Below, piece by piece: positions 26,219 through 35,421 of a stretch of 64,000 nucleotides of DNA. Within the stretch, counting starts at the first letter, position 1, and each line of letters begins with the position of its first letter. The notes under the pieces were generated by a model, which was not told the DNA's origin, ran no database searches, and was given only the letters and a program-made list of their open reading frames with translations. The translations under genes and the position numbers were made by a program. The DNA is from Solidesulfovibrio sp. (lineage in GTDB: Bacteria; Desulfobacterota; Desulfovibrionia; Desulfovibrionales; Desulfovibrionaceae), in the NCBI RefSeq assembly GCF_038562415.1, contig NZ_JBCFBA010000011.1, positions 1 through 64,000 of the forward strand, written 5' to 3'.

Positions 26219-26260
26219 CGTCCAGTCAAAAACGAAGGAAATTTCGTATTTAAAAAATTG
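26219..26260. repeat. CAAAAACGAA palindrome, one copy
   Basis: CAAAAACGAAGGAAATTTCG followed by TATTT is an imperfect palindrome around a TTTC/GAAA centre. Close copies are at 58141, 60766 and 62401. It lies upstream of the broken regulator. Confidence 0.55.
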
Positions 26261-26429
26261 AGCTATTACTAGGTTTTAACGTCACGATTCAGCGTACTCA
26301 ATGCTCAAGGACAAGGAACACGCCCGTTTTAGTGTCCTTGGTCGTTACCAGGGTCGGAAAATGGCAGAATTATGCCATCGAAAACCATCGTTTTTGGTTC
26401 GTAATGGCATTCAGCCCCAAATAGCCGAA

Positions 26430-26600
26430 CTTCCTACCCAATCTGCTGAAAAATAAAAAATGCAGCAACCTGCAAAATAGAACAACGTAAAATAGCAGCA
26501 TTTTCTCGGAGAAAACAGCCCAAGCACCCCTTGGGGAAATCTGGGATTGGGCTTTTTCAATCGCCGGGGTCTTGGGGTTCCCCCTAGGTCAAAATCTTAG
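26430..26600. repeat. GC-rich dispersed repeat, copy 3, first part
   Basis: The copy begins with CTGCTGAAAAATAAAAAATG, a GCAG/CTGC palindrome and GAGAAAACAGCCCAAGC, then CCTTGGGG and CCCCTAGGTCAAAATC. The part with CCGGACACCCC is missing here and appears 300 bases on (26897-26985), so this copy looks split around a small A/T-rich gene. Confidence 0.55.
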
Positions 26601-26656
26601 AAAACATCAACCTACACTAAATGTTCTACACAAACACGTGCCACAAAGATATTCTT

Positions 26657-26896
26657 CTACATCGTTAACGCATCAAAAATGCTCCTGTAATTTAATTTTC
26701 CTAGACTTCGTCTACATTGAAGTATTTGCAACAAGTCAATTGGGCTTAGAACCAGTCCTTCAAGGAAAAAATATGCACTCCTAGCATCATCTATAGAAAC
26801 TTCACTAGGATCAGTGACAATATCAGTTCGACCATGTTTAATCAAACTTCTCAATAGTGCAATATCATCTTCAGTCGCCAAAGCTTGAGATTTCAT
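26657..26896 (-). CDS. Possible small protein inside a split repeat
   Basis: A 79-residue acidic frame (MKSQALATEDDIALLRSLIK...) starts at ATG 26896 with only a G-rich stretch upstream. It reads like a real helical protein (SIDDARSAYFFLEGLVLSPI), and its base composition differs from the GC-rich repeat on both sides. It may belong with the EAL-HDOD gene just upstream on the same strand. No family recognised. Confidence 0.35.
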   Translation of the reverse strand: MKSQALATEDDIALLRSLIKHGRTDIVTDPSEVSIDDARSAYFFLEGLVLSPIDLLQILQCRRSLGKLNYRSIFDALTM

Positions 26897-26986
26897 CCGT
26901 GCCCCCCCCTTGGCCTGCCCACCCGGACACCCCTCTCCAACCCTCTCTACGCCCCCTTCCTGGTTTTTTTCGACTGGCCCGACTCC
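26897..26986. repeat. GC-rich dispersed repeat, copy 3, second part
   Basis: CACCCGGACACCCCTCTCC, then CCTCTCTACGCCCCCTTCCT, matches the central body of copies at 1482, 28287, 30855 and 39498. Confidence 0.55.
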
Positions 26987-26988
26987 GA

Positions 26989-28233
26989 TCAATTGGTAAC
27001 AGACTTCATAATAGCCAAAGTTTTCGCGAATGATTTGTTGTATATTGCGTCAGTAGCATCAATATCTAATGAAAGAAAAGATACTAGCGCTTTTATTACC
27101 CCGATGTCCCATCTTTCATAAGCACGGACAAGCTCGATAAATGGAGTCAACCCCGTACCAGTATTAAGTATGATATTTTTTATTTTATTATCCAAGGCCA
27201 ATGGTTTCAATATATCACTTAGAGAGATTTCCATTATAGAATCAATTAGGGTAAGCATCCCAATTAAAAACATTGTCTCCGGCTGAAACCCACAACAACT
27301 AACAATATTCGACAAGGCTTCTAAGAAAAAACCACGGTTAACAGCCATAAATGAAAGTTCATTAGCTTTCATCGAAGAACTCATATCTGAGAGGATTACC
27401 GCTCGAAGCCATTGGACCAACTGGCGTCGTCCCAAGACTGTAATTGCCCTTTCAACTGAATCAATACGACACCCGGTATTTTTCCCAGCCATATTAATAT
27501 ATTTCAGCAATCTAAAACTAATGGAAGGATCGGATTTAACTATTTCTGACAGACGGACAACATTTAAATCATCTCTCCCCAATTCGTTTAATAGATTGAT
27601 TTTTGAAACTTCTTGAGCAGAAACTTTCTTCCCTGGAACAACTTCAGGCCGCGCAAAAAAATACCCTTGGAATAAAACAAACCCCAGATCAACCAGCTTT
27701 TCATATGTAACGATGTCTTCTACTTTCTCTGCCAAAAGAATCGCACCATTACCCTTGAGACTTTTCACAATTCCATTTACCTGATCAAGATTATCCAATC
27801 CAAGGATATCAATTTTTACAATGTTCACAAGTGGCAAGAATGGTTCTAGCTCTTCTTGACCAATGTAGTCGTCGAGGGCCAATGTATAATTATGTTTCAA
27901 CAGCACACGCAGCGCATCCAAAACATCTTTGCTTGGACAAACATTTTCCAGTATTTCTATTACGCATGTTTCAGCGGGGAGGGCAAAAGCGGCTTCGGAT
28001 ATCAACAAATCACAAGGGAAATTTACCAATAATTTTTGATTTACTTTTAAATCTTCACACACCAATGAAAATCCATCAGAAATAACTTTTACTGTGGCCA
28101 AATTTTCATCATTGACTTGTGCACTAACCGCGGAAGCTGAGGAGCGGTATAATAACTCGTATCCCCACACATTCCCTGAGGTGTCAAATATAGGTTGTCG
28201 TGCAACAACGATCTCTTCACAACTACTTTCCAT
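26989..28233 (-). CDS. EAL-HDOD signalling protein
   Basis: This 414-residue protein combines a degenerate EAL domain (about residues 8-200) with an HDOD domain (about 205-400). The usual E-A-L is changed: ARQPIFDTSGNVWGYELLYR, so cyclic-di-GMP hydrolysis is unlikely and a binding or scaffold role is expected. The later EAL blocks TLALDDYIG and LLAEKVE are partly kept. HDOD starts at LSEIVKSDPSISFRLLKYIN. Proteins of this build act in motility and virulence signalling. A GGDEF protein lies 700 bases upstream on the same strand, separated by a repeat and a small plus-strand gene. Confidence 0.88.
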   Translation of the reverse strand: MESSCEEIVVARQPIFDTSGNVWGYELLYRSSASAVSAQVNDENLATVKVISDGFSLVCEDLKVNQKLLVNFPCDLLISEAAFALPAETCVIEILENVCPSKDVLDALRVLLKHNYTLALDDYIGQEELEPFLPLVNIVKIDILGLDNLDQVNGIVKSLKGNGAILLAEKVEDIVTYEKLVDLGFVLFQGYFFARPEVVPGKKVSAQEVSKINLLNELGRDDLNVVRLSEIVKSDPSISFRLLKYINMAGKNTGCRIDSVERAITVLGRRQLVQWLRAVILSDMSSSMKANELSFMAVNRGFFLEALSNIVSCCGFQPETMFLIGMLTLIDSIMEISLSDILKPLALDNKIKNIILNTGTGLTPFIELVRAYERWDIGVIKALVSFLSLDIDATDAIYNKSFAKTLAIMKSVTN

Positions 28234-28279
28234 TACAAGACCTTTGATCCTACTCCAAGCCGATGCCAGGTTAATGTTT

Positions 28280-28430
28280 ACCCTACACCCCGGACACCCC
28301 TCCCCCGCTCTCTACCAGCCCCGTACTGGGGTTTTCCCGCTTGTCCCCTTGGTTGGGCTTCCCGCTGGGCCAAAAACCTCAGGGAATCCCAGCCTCGGCT
28401 CAACGTCCGATTTCCATAGGGGTTGTCGAA
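28280..28430. repeat. GC-rich dispersed repeat, copy 4
   Basis: CCCCGGACACCCCTCCCCCG, CTCTCTACCAGCCCCGTACT, GGGGTTTTCCC, GCTGGGCCAAAAACCTCAGG and CAACGTCCGATTTCCATAGG follow in the same order as in copies 1 and 2. It lies directly upstream of the EAL-HDOD gene. Confidence 0.7.
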
Positions 28431-28573
28431 CAACATATCAGTTCGTTCTCGTATAAATCCTGTGCAGACAACGATAAATTACAATTTCGATCAGAGTCAG
28501 ATTTTCCCCGGAACAACTTGGCATAACGGGATCAGTGGCGTAGAAAAAAATATCCATCCCAAGGAGATCCACC

Positions 28574-28852
28574 ATGGAAGACCATTTCGACCCTCTGAGA
28601 CATCTCCGAGAACAATGCAACTGCCAAGTTTACCTAGACAATTCCCAAAACATTTGTCTCCGATTTGGGCCGAGGTGTGGATTGGAAAGCATTATGTCTG
28701 CACACTCGATCGTCAAGAAATACGATAAGCAGCTACAACTGAGGCTTAAGAATCAATGCATCATAAGCCATGCGAATTTTTCAAATTCAAACGCATCGAA
28801 ACATCATGCGCTCCAGTTTGACAACAAGACAAAGAATAACTTTGCAGCTTAA
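28574..28852 (+). CDS. Possible small protein (92 aa)
   Basis: ATG 28574 has an ideal ribosome binding site (AAGGAGATCCACC). The 92-residue frame contains EQCNCQVYLDNSQNICLRFG followed by a helical stretch (SIVKKYDKQLQLRLK). The pattern of a short beta hairpin and then a helix is loosely like small docking (TubC-type) domains, but this is weak. It is the only plus-strand gene among minus-strand signalling genes. Confidence 0.5.
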   Translation: MEDHFDPLRHLREQCNCQVYLDNSQNICLRFGPRCGLESIMSAHSIVKKYDKQLQLRLKNQCIISHANFSNSNASKHHALQFDNKTKNNFAA

Positions 28853-28920
28853 CAAATTATTCCACTGAACTACAGCCAACACACACTGTTTCTCCGCAAA
28901 CTGACCACGCAGCAAAGACA

Positions 28921-29991
28921 TTACGAGATATTTTCAGCTGGTTCGAATTTAGCTACATCATTTTTCCCAGTCACTTTAACCTTATACATAGCTTTGTCTG
29001 CAGCATCTACCAAATCATCAGAAGTCATTCCCTGGACATATTCACCAACACCAATTGAAACCGTAAACTTAACGCTATTCCCCTGAACTTTCCCATCTTT
29101 TCTCGGATAAAAATCATAATTTTGCGCAGCGATTCTAATTGCATCTGCATGGAGTAGAACTTCATCTGCTGAAGAATTACAAACGATTACAAGCTCATCC
29201 CCCCCGTAACGAGCCGCATACCATCCATACATTGAAGCATGACTATGAACTATCTTTGCCAAAGTCCTAAGGATATCGTCGCCGACCTGATGACCACATC
29301 TGTCATTGATTTCTTTAAAATCATCAATATCTATCATCATAATAGACAGCTTACAGCCAGTGGACTGACAATTTGCAATTTCGGTCCTTAGATACTTTTC
29401 TAGAGCTCCTCGGTTATGTAGCGGCGCAAGTAATGAATCTACATTGACAACTTGCTCCAAATTTTTGGCCTTATACTCCCACTCATCAGCTTCTCGCCGA
29501 TACTCAGCTAACATTTCTGTAACCATGACTTTCATTTTCTTCACAATCAACGCCGGGTCATCATCTTTGTTCAGGAATTCAAGCGACTCATTGCTATATT
29601 TTGCAATTATATTAGCCCGACTAGACTCTGAAAAGAACAATTCACGCAAAAAATCATCAATAGCACCGTTTACGGAACCCATGATTTCATTCTGACGAAC
29701 AAACTGGCTCTTTAAATCCTTTGACTTCTTATTCTCTTCAAAGAAATTCTCAAGACGCTGAATTACAACACCCAAATGTTGCTCTGAGCTATCTTTCTTT
29801 TTTAATTCATAAAACACATAGCTCTTTAAAAGAGTCTTCTGAGATTCTGTAAAACAAGAAAATTTTGCCAGCAGATCCCTCACGATTAAGACTATCGCCA
29901 ACCATGCAGGATCATCTCCATATCCAATTTTATGGATTTCGGAACAGACATTCTGTATTTTGCACCTATCAAAAGGGCAAGATTCTGCCAT
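28921..29991 (-). CDS. GGDEF diguanylate cyclase
   Basis: This 356-residue soluble protein has a helical N-terminal half (about 1-190, with CPFDRCKIQNVC at the start) and a C-terminal GGDEF domain. The active site reads YGGDELVIVC, with D-D-F at the metal-binding site (IDIDDFKEIND); GGDEL is a functional variant in some cyclases. No RxxD inhibitory site lies five residues before GGDEL. It should make cyclic-di-GMP. It starts 33 bases after a stand-alone receiver gene on the same strand, so the two probably form an operon in which the receiver may control the cyclase. Confidence 0.9.
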   Translation of the reverse strand: MAESCPFDRCKIQNVCSEIHKIGYGDDPAWLAIVLIVRDLLAKFSCFTESQKTLLKSYVFYELKKKDSSEQHLGVVIQRLENFFEENKKSKDLKSQFVRQNEIMGSVNGAIDDFLRELFFSESSRANIIAKYSNESLEFLNKDDDPALIVKKMKVMVTEMLAEYRREADEWEYKAKNLEQVVNVDSLLAPLHNRGALEKYLRTEIANCQSTGCKLSIMMIDIDDFKEINDRCGHQVGDDILRTLAKIVHSHASMYGWYAARYGGDELVIVCNSSADEVLLHADAIRIAAQNYDFYPRKDGKVQGNSVKFTVSIGVGEYVQGMTSDDLVDAADKAMYKVKVTGKNDVAKFEPAENIS

Positions 29992-30024
29992 CAGAAAAGT
30001 CCTTTAAATTTTTATCCTACATCT

Positions 30025-30441
30025 TCAACGACACCGACTAAAACTTCGTAGCACTCCTAGATCGTTAACTATCTTCTCAATAACTTGCCTTGTAGCTGGC
30101 TTTGTTAAATAAAATGTGGCTTCACCGGAATGGTAAGCTTCGACCACACTCTTAGGGTCATCGAGAATCGTAAGCATCACAACTGCAGTCTCTTTTAGTT
30201 TGTCGATTTTGTTTTCTTTTTCTATTCTGCGAATATTTCTAAGCGCTTCTTGTCCATCCATTTCAGGCATTATAATATCCATGAAAATCAGATCATAGGG
30301 TCTTTTGTCATCCAACGACTGGACGAAGAACTCAACAGCTTCTGAGCCATTAGACGCAACATCTACGCAGCAATGACTATTCAAAATACTTTTCATAATT
30401 ATTTGGCTCGCGACTTCATCATCGACCACCAACACCCTCAC
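30025..30441 (-). CDS. Stand-alone receiver (CheY-like) protein
   Basis: This 138-residue single-domain response regulator begins RVLVVDDEVASQ; the phospho-acceptor Asp lies in DLIFMDIIMPEMDG and the conserved Lys in LTKPATR. GTG 30441 is preferred because GGAGGAGG lies about 7 bases upstream; TTG 30462 is also open. It lies just before the GGDEF gene and is probably co-transcribed. Having no output domain, it should act by protein contact. Confidence 0.88.
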   Translation of the reverse strand: MRVLVVDDEVASQIIMKSILNSHCCVDVASNGSEAVEFFVQSLDDKRPYDLIFMDIIMPEMDGQEALRNIRRIEKENKIDKLKETAVVMLTILDDPKSVVEAYHSGEATFYLTKPATRQVIEKIVNDLGVLRSFSRCR

Positions 30442-30462
30442 TTGCGCCTCCTCCTGGGCCAA

Positions 30463-31326
30463 GAAATCAGTGTTCCCCAGTATAGTTCTAATATCCCATT
30501 TTCATAGAGCGTTGTCCAGACTCACTGGAACAGCGAGAGCTAAAACGAAAAGAAATGGAATTTAAAAAAACATCATCATTGCAAGATATTAGCGTCGTAA
30601 ACACTAAATTAGTAAGCTCCTGGACTAGGTACAGGCCAATTTCAGTTACGATAGCACAAATCATGGCTAAAAAATGGCAGGATCCTGCCATTGGAAACGT
30701 GTGATTTTGCTCCGAAATGTTATCACAGCCCGCCATCAGCTGAAAATCAAAAGTTCCAGCAAACTGGACTTTTTAACTAACTGTATTTTATTAGCTTTCA
30801 CCAAAGAGAACAGCTCAAGCCCGTCCCTTGGGAGCTTTTTGAAAAAGTTTTTTTCCACCGGACACCCCTCCCTCGCTCTCTACCGGGCCTGTCTTAGTTT
30901 ATCCTATCGTTCCCCTGGTTGGGATACCCCTGGACCAAAATCCCAGGAAATCGCGTCACCCCCAACGTCCGTTTTTCAAAGGGCTTGTCCATTCCGAAAT
31001 TACATCCAACTGGACATAAGTCAAAAAAGACATGTTCTCAATGCAGCAAGCTCAATTTTGTCATACTTAGGAAAATACCACGTTGGACTCATATGTGCAA
31101 CGCCTTTTACTAAAACATTTATCTTGAAAGAGTTTTGCAGCAGAGGTAAAAAGCAAAAAGAGTTCAAACTCCTAACAGCGCGCACCGATTGACATGCAAG
31201 AGCAAATATATAATTACCGCTAGTCAAATCATCTTTTCTCTAGCACAGCCACAAAGTCAAGCTACTTCCTCGAAAGAAATAGCACGATCACTCACCCTGA
31301 AACCCGGAAACCGACGGGGGAAATCG
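30463..31326. repeat. Intergenic region with palindromes and GC-rich repeat copy 5
   Basis: These 860 bases hold three elements. AATGGCAGGATCCTGCCATT (30673-30692) is a perfect 20-base palindrome. AAGTTCCAGCAAACTGGACT is at 30751-30770. The GC-rich repeat body runs from about 30855 to 30990 (CACCGGACACCCCTCCCTCG, then GGACCAAAATCCCAGGAAAT). The promoter of the CheW gene must lie after that. No gene is supported. Confidence 0.6.
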
Positions 31327-31836
31327 ATGAAAGAACCTACAGATAGCTGCGATGACCAGTACTTAACTTTTACCTTAGAAAAAGGGTTATACGCCTTAAG
31401 TATCAATCATGTAAGAGAAGTTCTTGAGTACGTGACCATTACCAGAATGCCGAGGACGCCGGACTATATCTGTGGAGTTATCAATTTAAGAGGCCACGCA
31501 GTACCAGTAGTCGACCTCAAAGTAAAGTTCGGCCTTGGGCAAACTGTAAAAACTATCAACACTTGCATTATAATAACGGAAGTTAATTTTGAAGGTGATC
31601 AAACTGTCTTCGGAATTCTTTCTGATTCTGTACGCGAAGTGTACGAGATGGATACGGGACAAATCGAACCACCTCCCAACATGGGCACTGCTATTCGAAA
31701 AGATTTTATAGTCGGGATGGGCCGGTCAGAGGACGTATTCATCATCATTTTAGACATCAACAAAGTCTTCAGCTCACAAGAGTTAGCCAGTGTTTTTGAT
31801 GCTATGGATGACAAACAGGCTGCCATAGCTCTTTAA
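31327..31836 (+). CDS. cheW: CheW-like chemotaxis coupling protein
   Basis: This 169-residue protein is a single CheW domain. YLTFTLEKGLYALSINHVRE is the first strand pair, MPRTPDYICGVINLRGHAVP is the hallmark block, and it continues into VVDLKVKFG. It links chemoreceptors to the CheA kinase; no CheA is in this window. ATG 31327 follows GACGGGGGAAATCG; a longer frame from 31189 lacks any similarity and a ribosome binding site. A chemoreceptor gene follows 67 bases later, so the two are probably co-expressed. Confidence 0.92.
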   Translation: MKEPTDSCDDQYLTFTLEKGLYALSINHVREVLEYVTITRMPRTPDYICGVINLRGHAVPVVDLKVKFGLGQTVKTINTCIIITEVNFEGDQTVFGILSDSVREVYEMDTGQIEPPPNMGTAIRKDFIVGMGRSEDVFIIILDINKVFSSQELASVFDAMDDKQAAIAL

Positions 31837-31903
31837 TTATTCTCCCCAAATGGACCGTTGCCACTTCATTTTGAACTGACCAATAACTAATCAGGAGGAT
31901 AAG

Positions 31904-33913
31904 ATGCGAAATCTTAAACTTGGAATAAAGATAGGCATTGGCTTTGGAATCCTAATATTAATTGCATGCTCCCTCGGGGGGATGGCTGTGTTTAACATGG
32001 CAAATGTTGAACATGATGCGAAAAAATTATCCGATCAATACGTACCAGAAGTGGCAATTGCTACGAATGTTGAACGTTCGTCATTTTTGACAATGTATGC
32101 ATGGCGCGGCTATAGTCTTTCAGAAGAAACTTCTTTTCTCGATGAGGGAAAAAAAGAGCTTAGCCAAGTTCAAAAATATTTATCTGATGCTAAAAATCAT
32201 GCAGACAAGTACATTGATTTAATTAAATTGCGTGAAAACGTAGCCTTAGCCCAAGGGAAAGTTAACGAATACTCAAAACTTGCCGATCAAACCGTTGCCC
32301 AAATTCAAGCACTAGATAAAGACAAAAAAATTCTCGACACATCTGCAACTGCCTATATCAAAAATGCCAACGAATTCTTGAAAAACCAAGAGGATGCACT
32401 AGCTAAAGATATTTCCAGCGGAGTTTCTCCAGACAAGTTGAAAGAAAGGTCAAGCAAGATATCAATGATCAACGACGTAATAGACCTCGGAAACGACACA
32501 CGAATTTCTGTTTGGAAAGCTCAGGCACTCAGAGAACCTAAAGTGCTTGAGGCAGCAATGAGCAATTTCCCAAAAATTGAAGACTTGCTGTCGAAAATAA
32601 AAACCATAACCTTTAACGAAATAAACATCAGGCAACTTGCCGCCATATCTGAATCTGCTCAAGCTTACAAAGCTGCCATGACAGGTCTCTTGATCAACTG
32701 GAATGAATTGCAAAAAATCAACGTTAAAAGGACAGAAATCGGCCAAGCAGTTTTAAGTGCAGCCGCTCAGACCTCCCTTGCAGGTATGGATCAAACTAGT
32801 GAAATTTCGAAAGAAGCAGTCACCAGCCTTGCAACTGCCTCTACTACCATGGTTGTAGGACTTTCTATCGCTCTTCTCCTAGGTATTATCGTTTCAGTCG
32901 TTTTAACAAAAGCAATTACGGGACCAGTTCAAAAGGGTGTTCAGTTCGCTGAAGCCATGTCCAACGGTGATTTCACCAAAACCCTTGACATAGACCAAAA
33001 AGATGAAATTGGCATTTTGGCAGCATCCCTTAACACGATGGTTGTAAAATTGCGTGAAGTTGTTGCTGAAATTCAATCTGCCTCAGAAAATGTAGCCTCT
33101 GGTTCAGAAGAATTATCCGCTTCAGCTCAAAGTATGTCCCAAGGTGCTACTGAACAGGCTGCCAGCGTTGAAGAGATCTCTTCATCCATGGAGCAAATGT
33201 CTTCAAACATCAAGCAAAACGCTGAAAATGCTCAGCAAACTCAATCAATCGCTGTAAAAGCAGCTCAAGACGCTCAAGAAGGTGGAAAAGCTGTCATTTC
33301 AGCTGTGACCGCCATGAAAAATATTGCTGAAAAAATTTCGATCATTGAAGAAATAGCACGGCAGACCAATCTGTTAGCCCTAAACGCCGCTATTGAAGCA
33401 GCTAGAGCAGGTGAACACGGTAAAGGATTCGCAGTCGTCGCCGCAGAAGTCAGGAAACTGGCCGAACGGAGTGGCAGTGCTGCATCCGAAATTTCTGACC
33501 TTTCGACCTCGAGTGTTCGAATTGCTGAGCAAGCTGGGGAAATGTTGACCAAGATGGTCCCAGACATCCAGCGGACAGCTGACCTTGTCCAGGAAATCGC
33601 TGCATCCAGTATGGAACAAAACTCTGGTGCAGACCAGATCAATAAAGCCATCACTCAACTTGATCAGGTTGTTCAGCAGAACGCATCTGCTTCCGAGGAA
33701 ATGGCTTCGACATCCGAAGAGCTCTCAAGTCAAGCTGAACAACTCCAAAGCACAATTGAATTCTTCCAAGTTGGGAACACAGGTAACAGACGGCGTTCAA
33801 TACCCAAAGCCTTACCTACTGGTCGTCAACGGGTCGTTCACACTGCCAGAAAACAAACATCTACCGCAAAGATTGATCTGGATATGGAAGATTCCGACTT
33901 CGAAAAATTTTAG
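31904..33913 (+). CDS. Methyl-accepting chemotaxis protein
   Basis: This 669-residue chemoreceptor has a membrane segment at about residues 8-30 and a helical four-helix-bundle-type periplasmic sensor to about 300. A second membrane segment lies near 308-330, followed by HAMP and a signalling domain with the tip [18 protein letters not shown]. The C-terminus is charged and ends DSDFEKF, with no CheR-binding pentapeptide. TCAGGAGGATAAG precedes ATG 31904. It follows CheW and precedes CheV, forming a receptor-adaptor set. Confidence 0.93.
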   Translation: MRNLKLGIKIGIGFGILILIACSLGGMAVFNMANVEHDAKKLSDQYVPEVAIATNVERSSFLTMYAWRGYSLSEETSFLDEGKKELSQVQKYLSDAKNHADKYIDLIKLRENVALAQGKVNEYSKLADQTVAQIQALDKDKKILDTSATAYIKNANEFLKNQEDALAKDISSGVSPDKLKERSSKISMINDVIDLGNDTRISVWKAQALREPKVLEAAMSNFPKIEDLLSKIKTITFNEINIRQLAAISESAQAYKAAMTGLLINWNELQKINVKRTEIGQAVLSAAAQTSLAGMDQTSEISKEAVTSLATASTTMVVGLSIALLLGIIVSVVLTKAITGPVQKGVQFAEAMSNGDFTKTLDIDQKDEIGILAASLNTMVVKLREVVAEIQSASENVASGSEELSASAQSMSQGATEQAASVEEISSSMEQMSSNIKQNAENAQQTQSIAVKAAQDAQEGGKAVISAVTAMKNIAEKISIIEEIARQTNLLALNAAIEAARAGEHGKGFAVVAAEVRKLAERSGSAASEISDLSTSSVRIAEQAGEMLTKMVPDIQRTADLVQEIAASSMEQNSGADQINKAITQLDQVVQQNASASEEMASTSEELSSQAEQLQSTIEFFQVGNTGNRRRSIPKALPTGRQRVVHTARKQTSTAKIDLDMEDSDFEKF

Positions 33914-33923
33914 CAGGTTACGC

Positions 33924-33952
33924 AAGGAGGTGGGGACTGCCCCACCTCCTTG
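33924..33952 (+). terminator. Inverted repeat after the second chemoreceptor
   Basis: AAGGAGGTGGGG and CCCCACCTCCTT form a perfect 12-bp stem around ACTG. No T-run follows. It may stop transcription with Rho or protect the mRNA end. Confidence 0.6.
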
Positions 33953-33954
33953 TA

Positions 33955-34314
33955 ATGAGCACACGGATGAATCTTTGCCAAGCCATAGATACAAATAAAC
34001 AACTTTTTGAAATGATTCAAATGGTTGGGAATAAACTTTTAGGAGAAACCAAAGACAGACCCCAGATCAACAAAAGTTTTTTAGCTATATATTTTATCAA
34101 CTTAATAGTTCTTGAAAACAAAAGATTTCTTGAAGTATATAACAACGCTGGCAAAGAAAACATACTAATCTCATTATACAATTCAGAAATTATACTCGAA
34201 GAGGTGGAGAAAAATTTCCACGAAAACGATTTCTGTCAAATCGTACGCCTACTTTCAAACTTTCTTATAAACATGTCGGCCAACACAATGAACTCAAAAT
34301 CAAGCCCATCATAG
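33955..34314 (+). CDS. Small hypothetical protein between MCP and CheV
   Basis: This possible helical protein of up to 119 residues ends 24 bases before the CheV gene. ATG 33955 touches the preceding hairpin; ATG 33967 is the other candidate. Neither has a clear ribosome binding site. It is similar in size, helical character and position to the frame at 21465, which also follows a chemoreceptor. No family recognised. Confidence 0.5.
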   Translation: MSTRMNLCQAIDTNKQLFEMIQMVGNKLLGETKDRPQINKSFLAIYFINLIVLENKRFLEVYNNAGKENILISLYNSEIILEEVEKNFHENDFCQIVRLLSNFLINMSANTMNSKSSPS

Positions 34315-34338
34315 CATACTTTTAAAAGAGGGAACTTT

Positions 34339-35283
34339 ATGTCACAAGAAATTCTTCTCGAAACCGGAACTAACGAGTTCGAAATTTTAGAGTTTTTTAT
34401 TACGTCACAAAAAAACGAAAACTCACCAAGCGAAGCTAACTCGTTCGGGATTAACGTTGCCAAAGTCGTAGAAGTAATTGAGAATCCAGGGCTTGAAATT
34501 ACCTACGACAATGTCAATCCCTGTTTCATGGGAGTTATTCCTCTACGGGGTGAAATTTTACCTGTGCTGGACCTTTCAAGATGGCTTAAAATACCCAGAA
34601 AAAAGTCTAAGAATGAAATAATAATTGTCACTGAATTCAGCAAACAAACAGCCGGTTTCTTAGTCTCAGGAGTGGTTGAAATCCATCGGCTTGACTGGAC
34701 TCAAGTCGAATCCCCTGACAAGCTAGTCGCATCTAGCAAAGAAAACTGCGTAGTTGGCATAGTTCAAATCGAAGAAAAAATTATTCAACTTCTTGACTTA
34801 GAATACATGATTTCCGATTTGACAGGTCTCAAGATAGAAGCAAAAAGCAACTCTTTTGTTTCTGACTATACATACCGAGCCTTAATAGCTGACGATTCGA
34901 AACTTATACGCGAAATGCTGAGGAATTCTTTGGAAGAAGCAAATTTCGAAGTACGTGAGTTTACCAATGGTTTAGACTGTTGGAATTATTTAAACCAGAT
35001 GGCCAGTGACTCTGAAGACGACACAATCAAGAAAGACACTGGTTACGACATCATCATAACAGACATTGAAATGCCTCAAATGGATGGATTCACTCTCACA
35101 AAAAATATTAAACAACACGCGGTTTTAAAAAATATCCCTGTTTTGCTTTATTCATCAATAATCACTGAAGAACTTTACCACAAGGGCCAATCAGTTGGCG
35201 CAGACGAGCAAATGTCAAAACCAGACCTACACAAAGTTCCTCAGGTTTCTGTAAAAATGATCGAACAATACCGCTCAAAGTGA
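34339..35283 (+). CDS. cheV: CheV-like protein (CheW domain plus receiver)
   Basis: This 314-residue protein fuses a CheW domain (about residues 10-170; NPCFMGVIPLRGEILPVLDL is the hallmark) to a receiver domain (about 185-312; phospho-Asp in IIITDIEMPQMDGF, Lys in MSKPDLH). CheV proteins couple receptors to CheA and help adaptation when phosphorylated. A GAGGGAAC stretch precedes ATG 34339. It continues the CheW-MCP order, and a large hybrid kinase follows 138 bases downstream. Confidence 0.92.
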   Translation: MSQEILLETGTNEFEILEFFITSQKNENSPSEANSFGINVAKVVEVIENPGLEITYDNVNPCFMGVIPLRGEILPVLDLSRWLKIPRKKSKNEIIIVTEFSKQTAGFLVSGVVEIHRLDWTQVESPDKLVASSKENCVVGIVQIEEKIIQLLDLEYMISDLTGLKIEAKSNSFVSDYTYRALIADDSKLIREMLRNSLEEANFEVREFTNGLDCWNYLNQMASDSEDDTIKKDTGYDIIITDIEMPQMDGFTLTKNIKQHAVLKNIPVLLYSSIITEELYHKGQSVGADEQMSKPDLHKVPQVSVKMIEQYRSK

Positions 35284-35421
35284 TTATATTGAGGCTAGCC
35301 AAAAAGCTCAATACTCCAAAAAATGTATTGATGTTGAACCTAAAAAAATAACTTATGCACAAAAAAAACACCCAGCAACCCACAACGCGATGCGATCACC
35401 ACAAAGCATCTAAGGTATACA

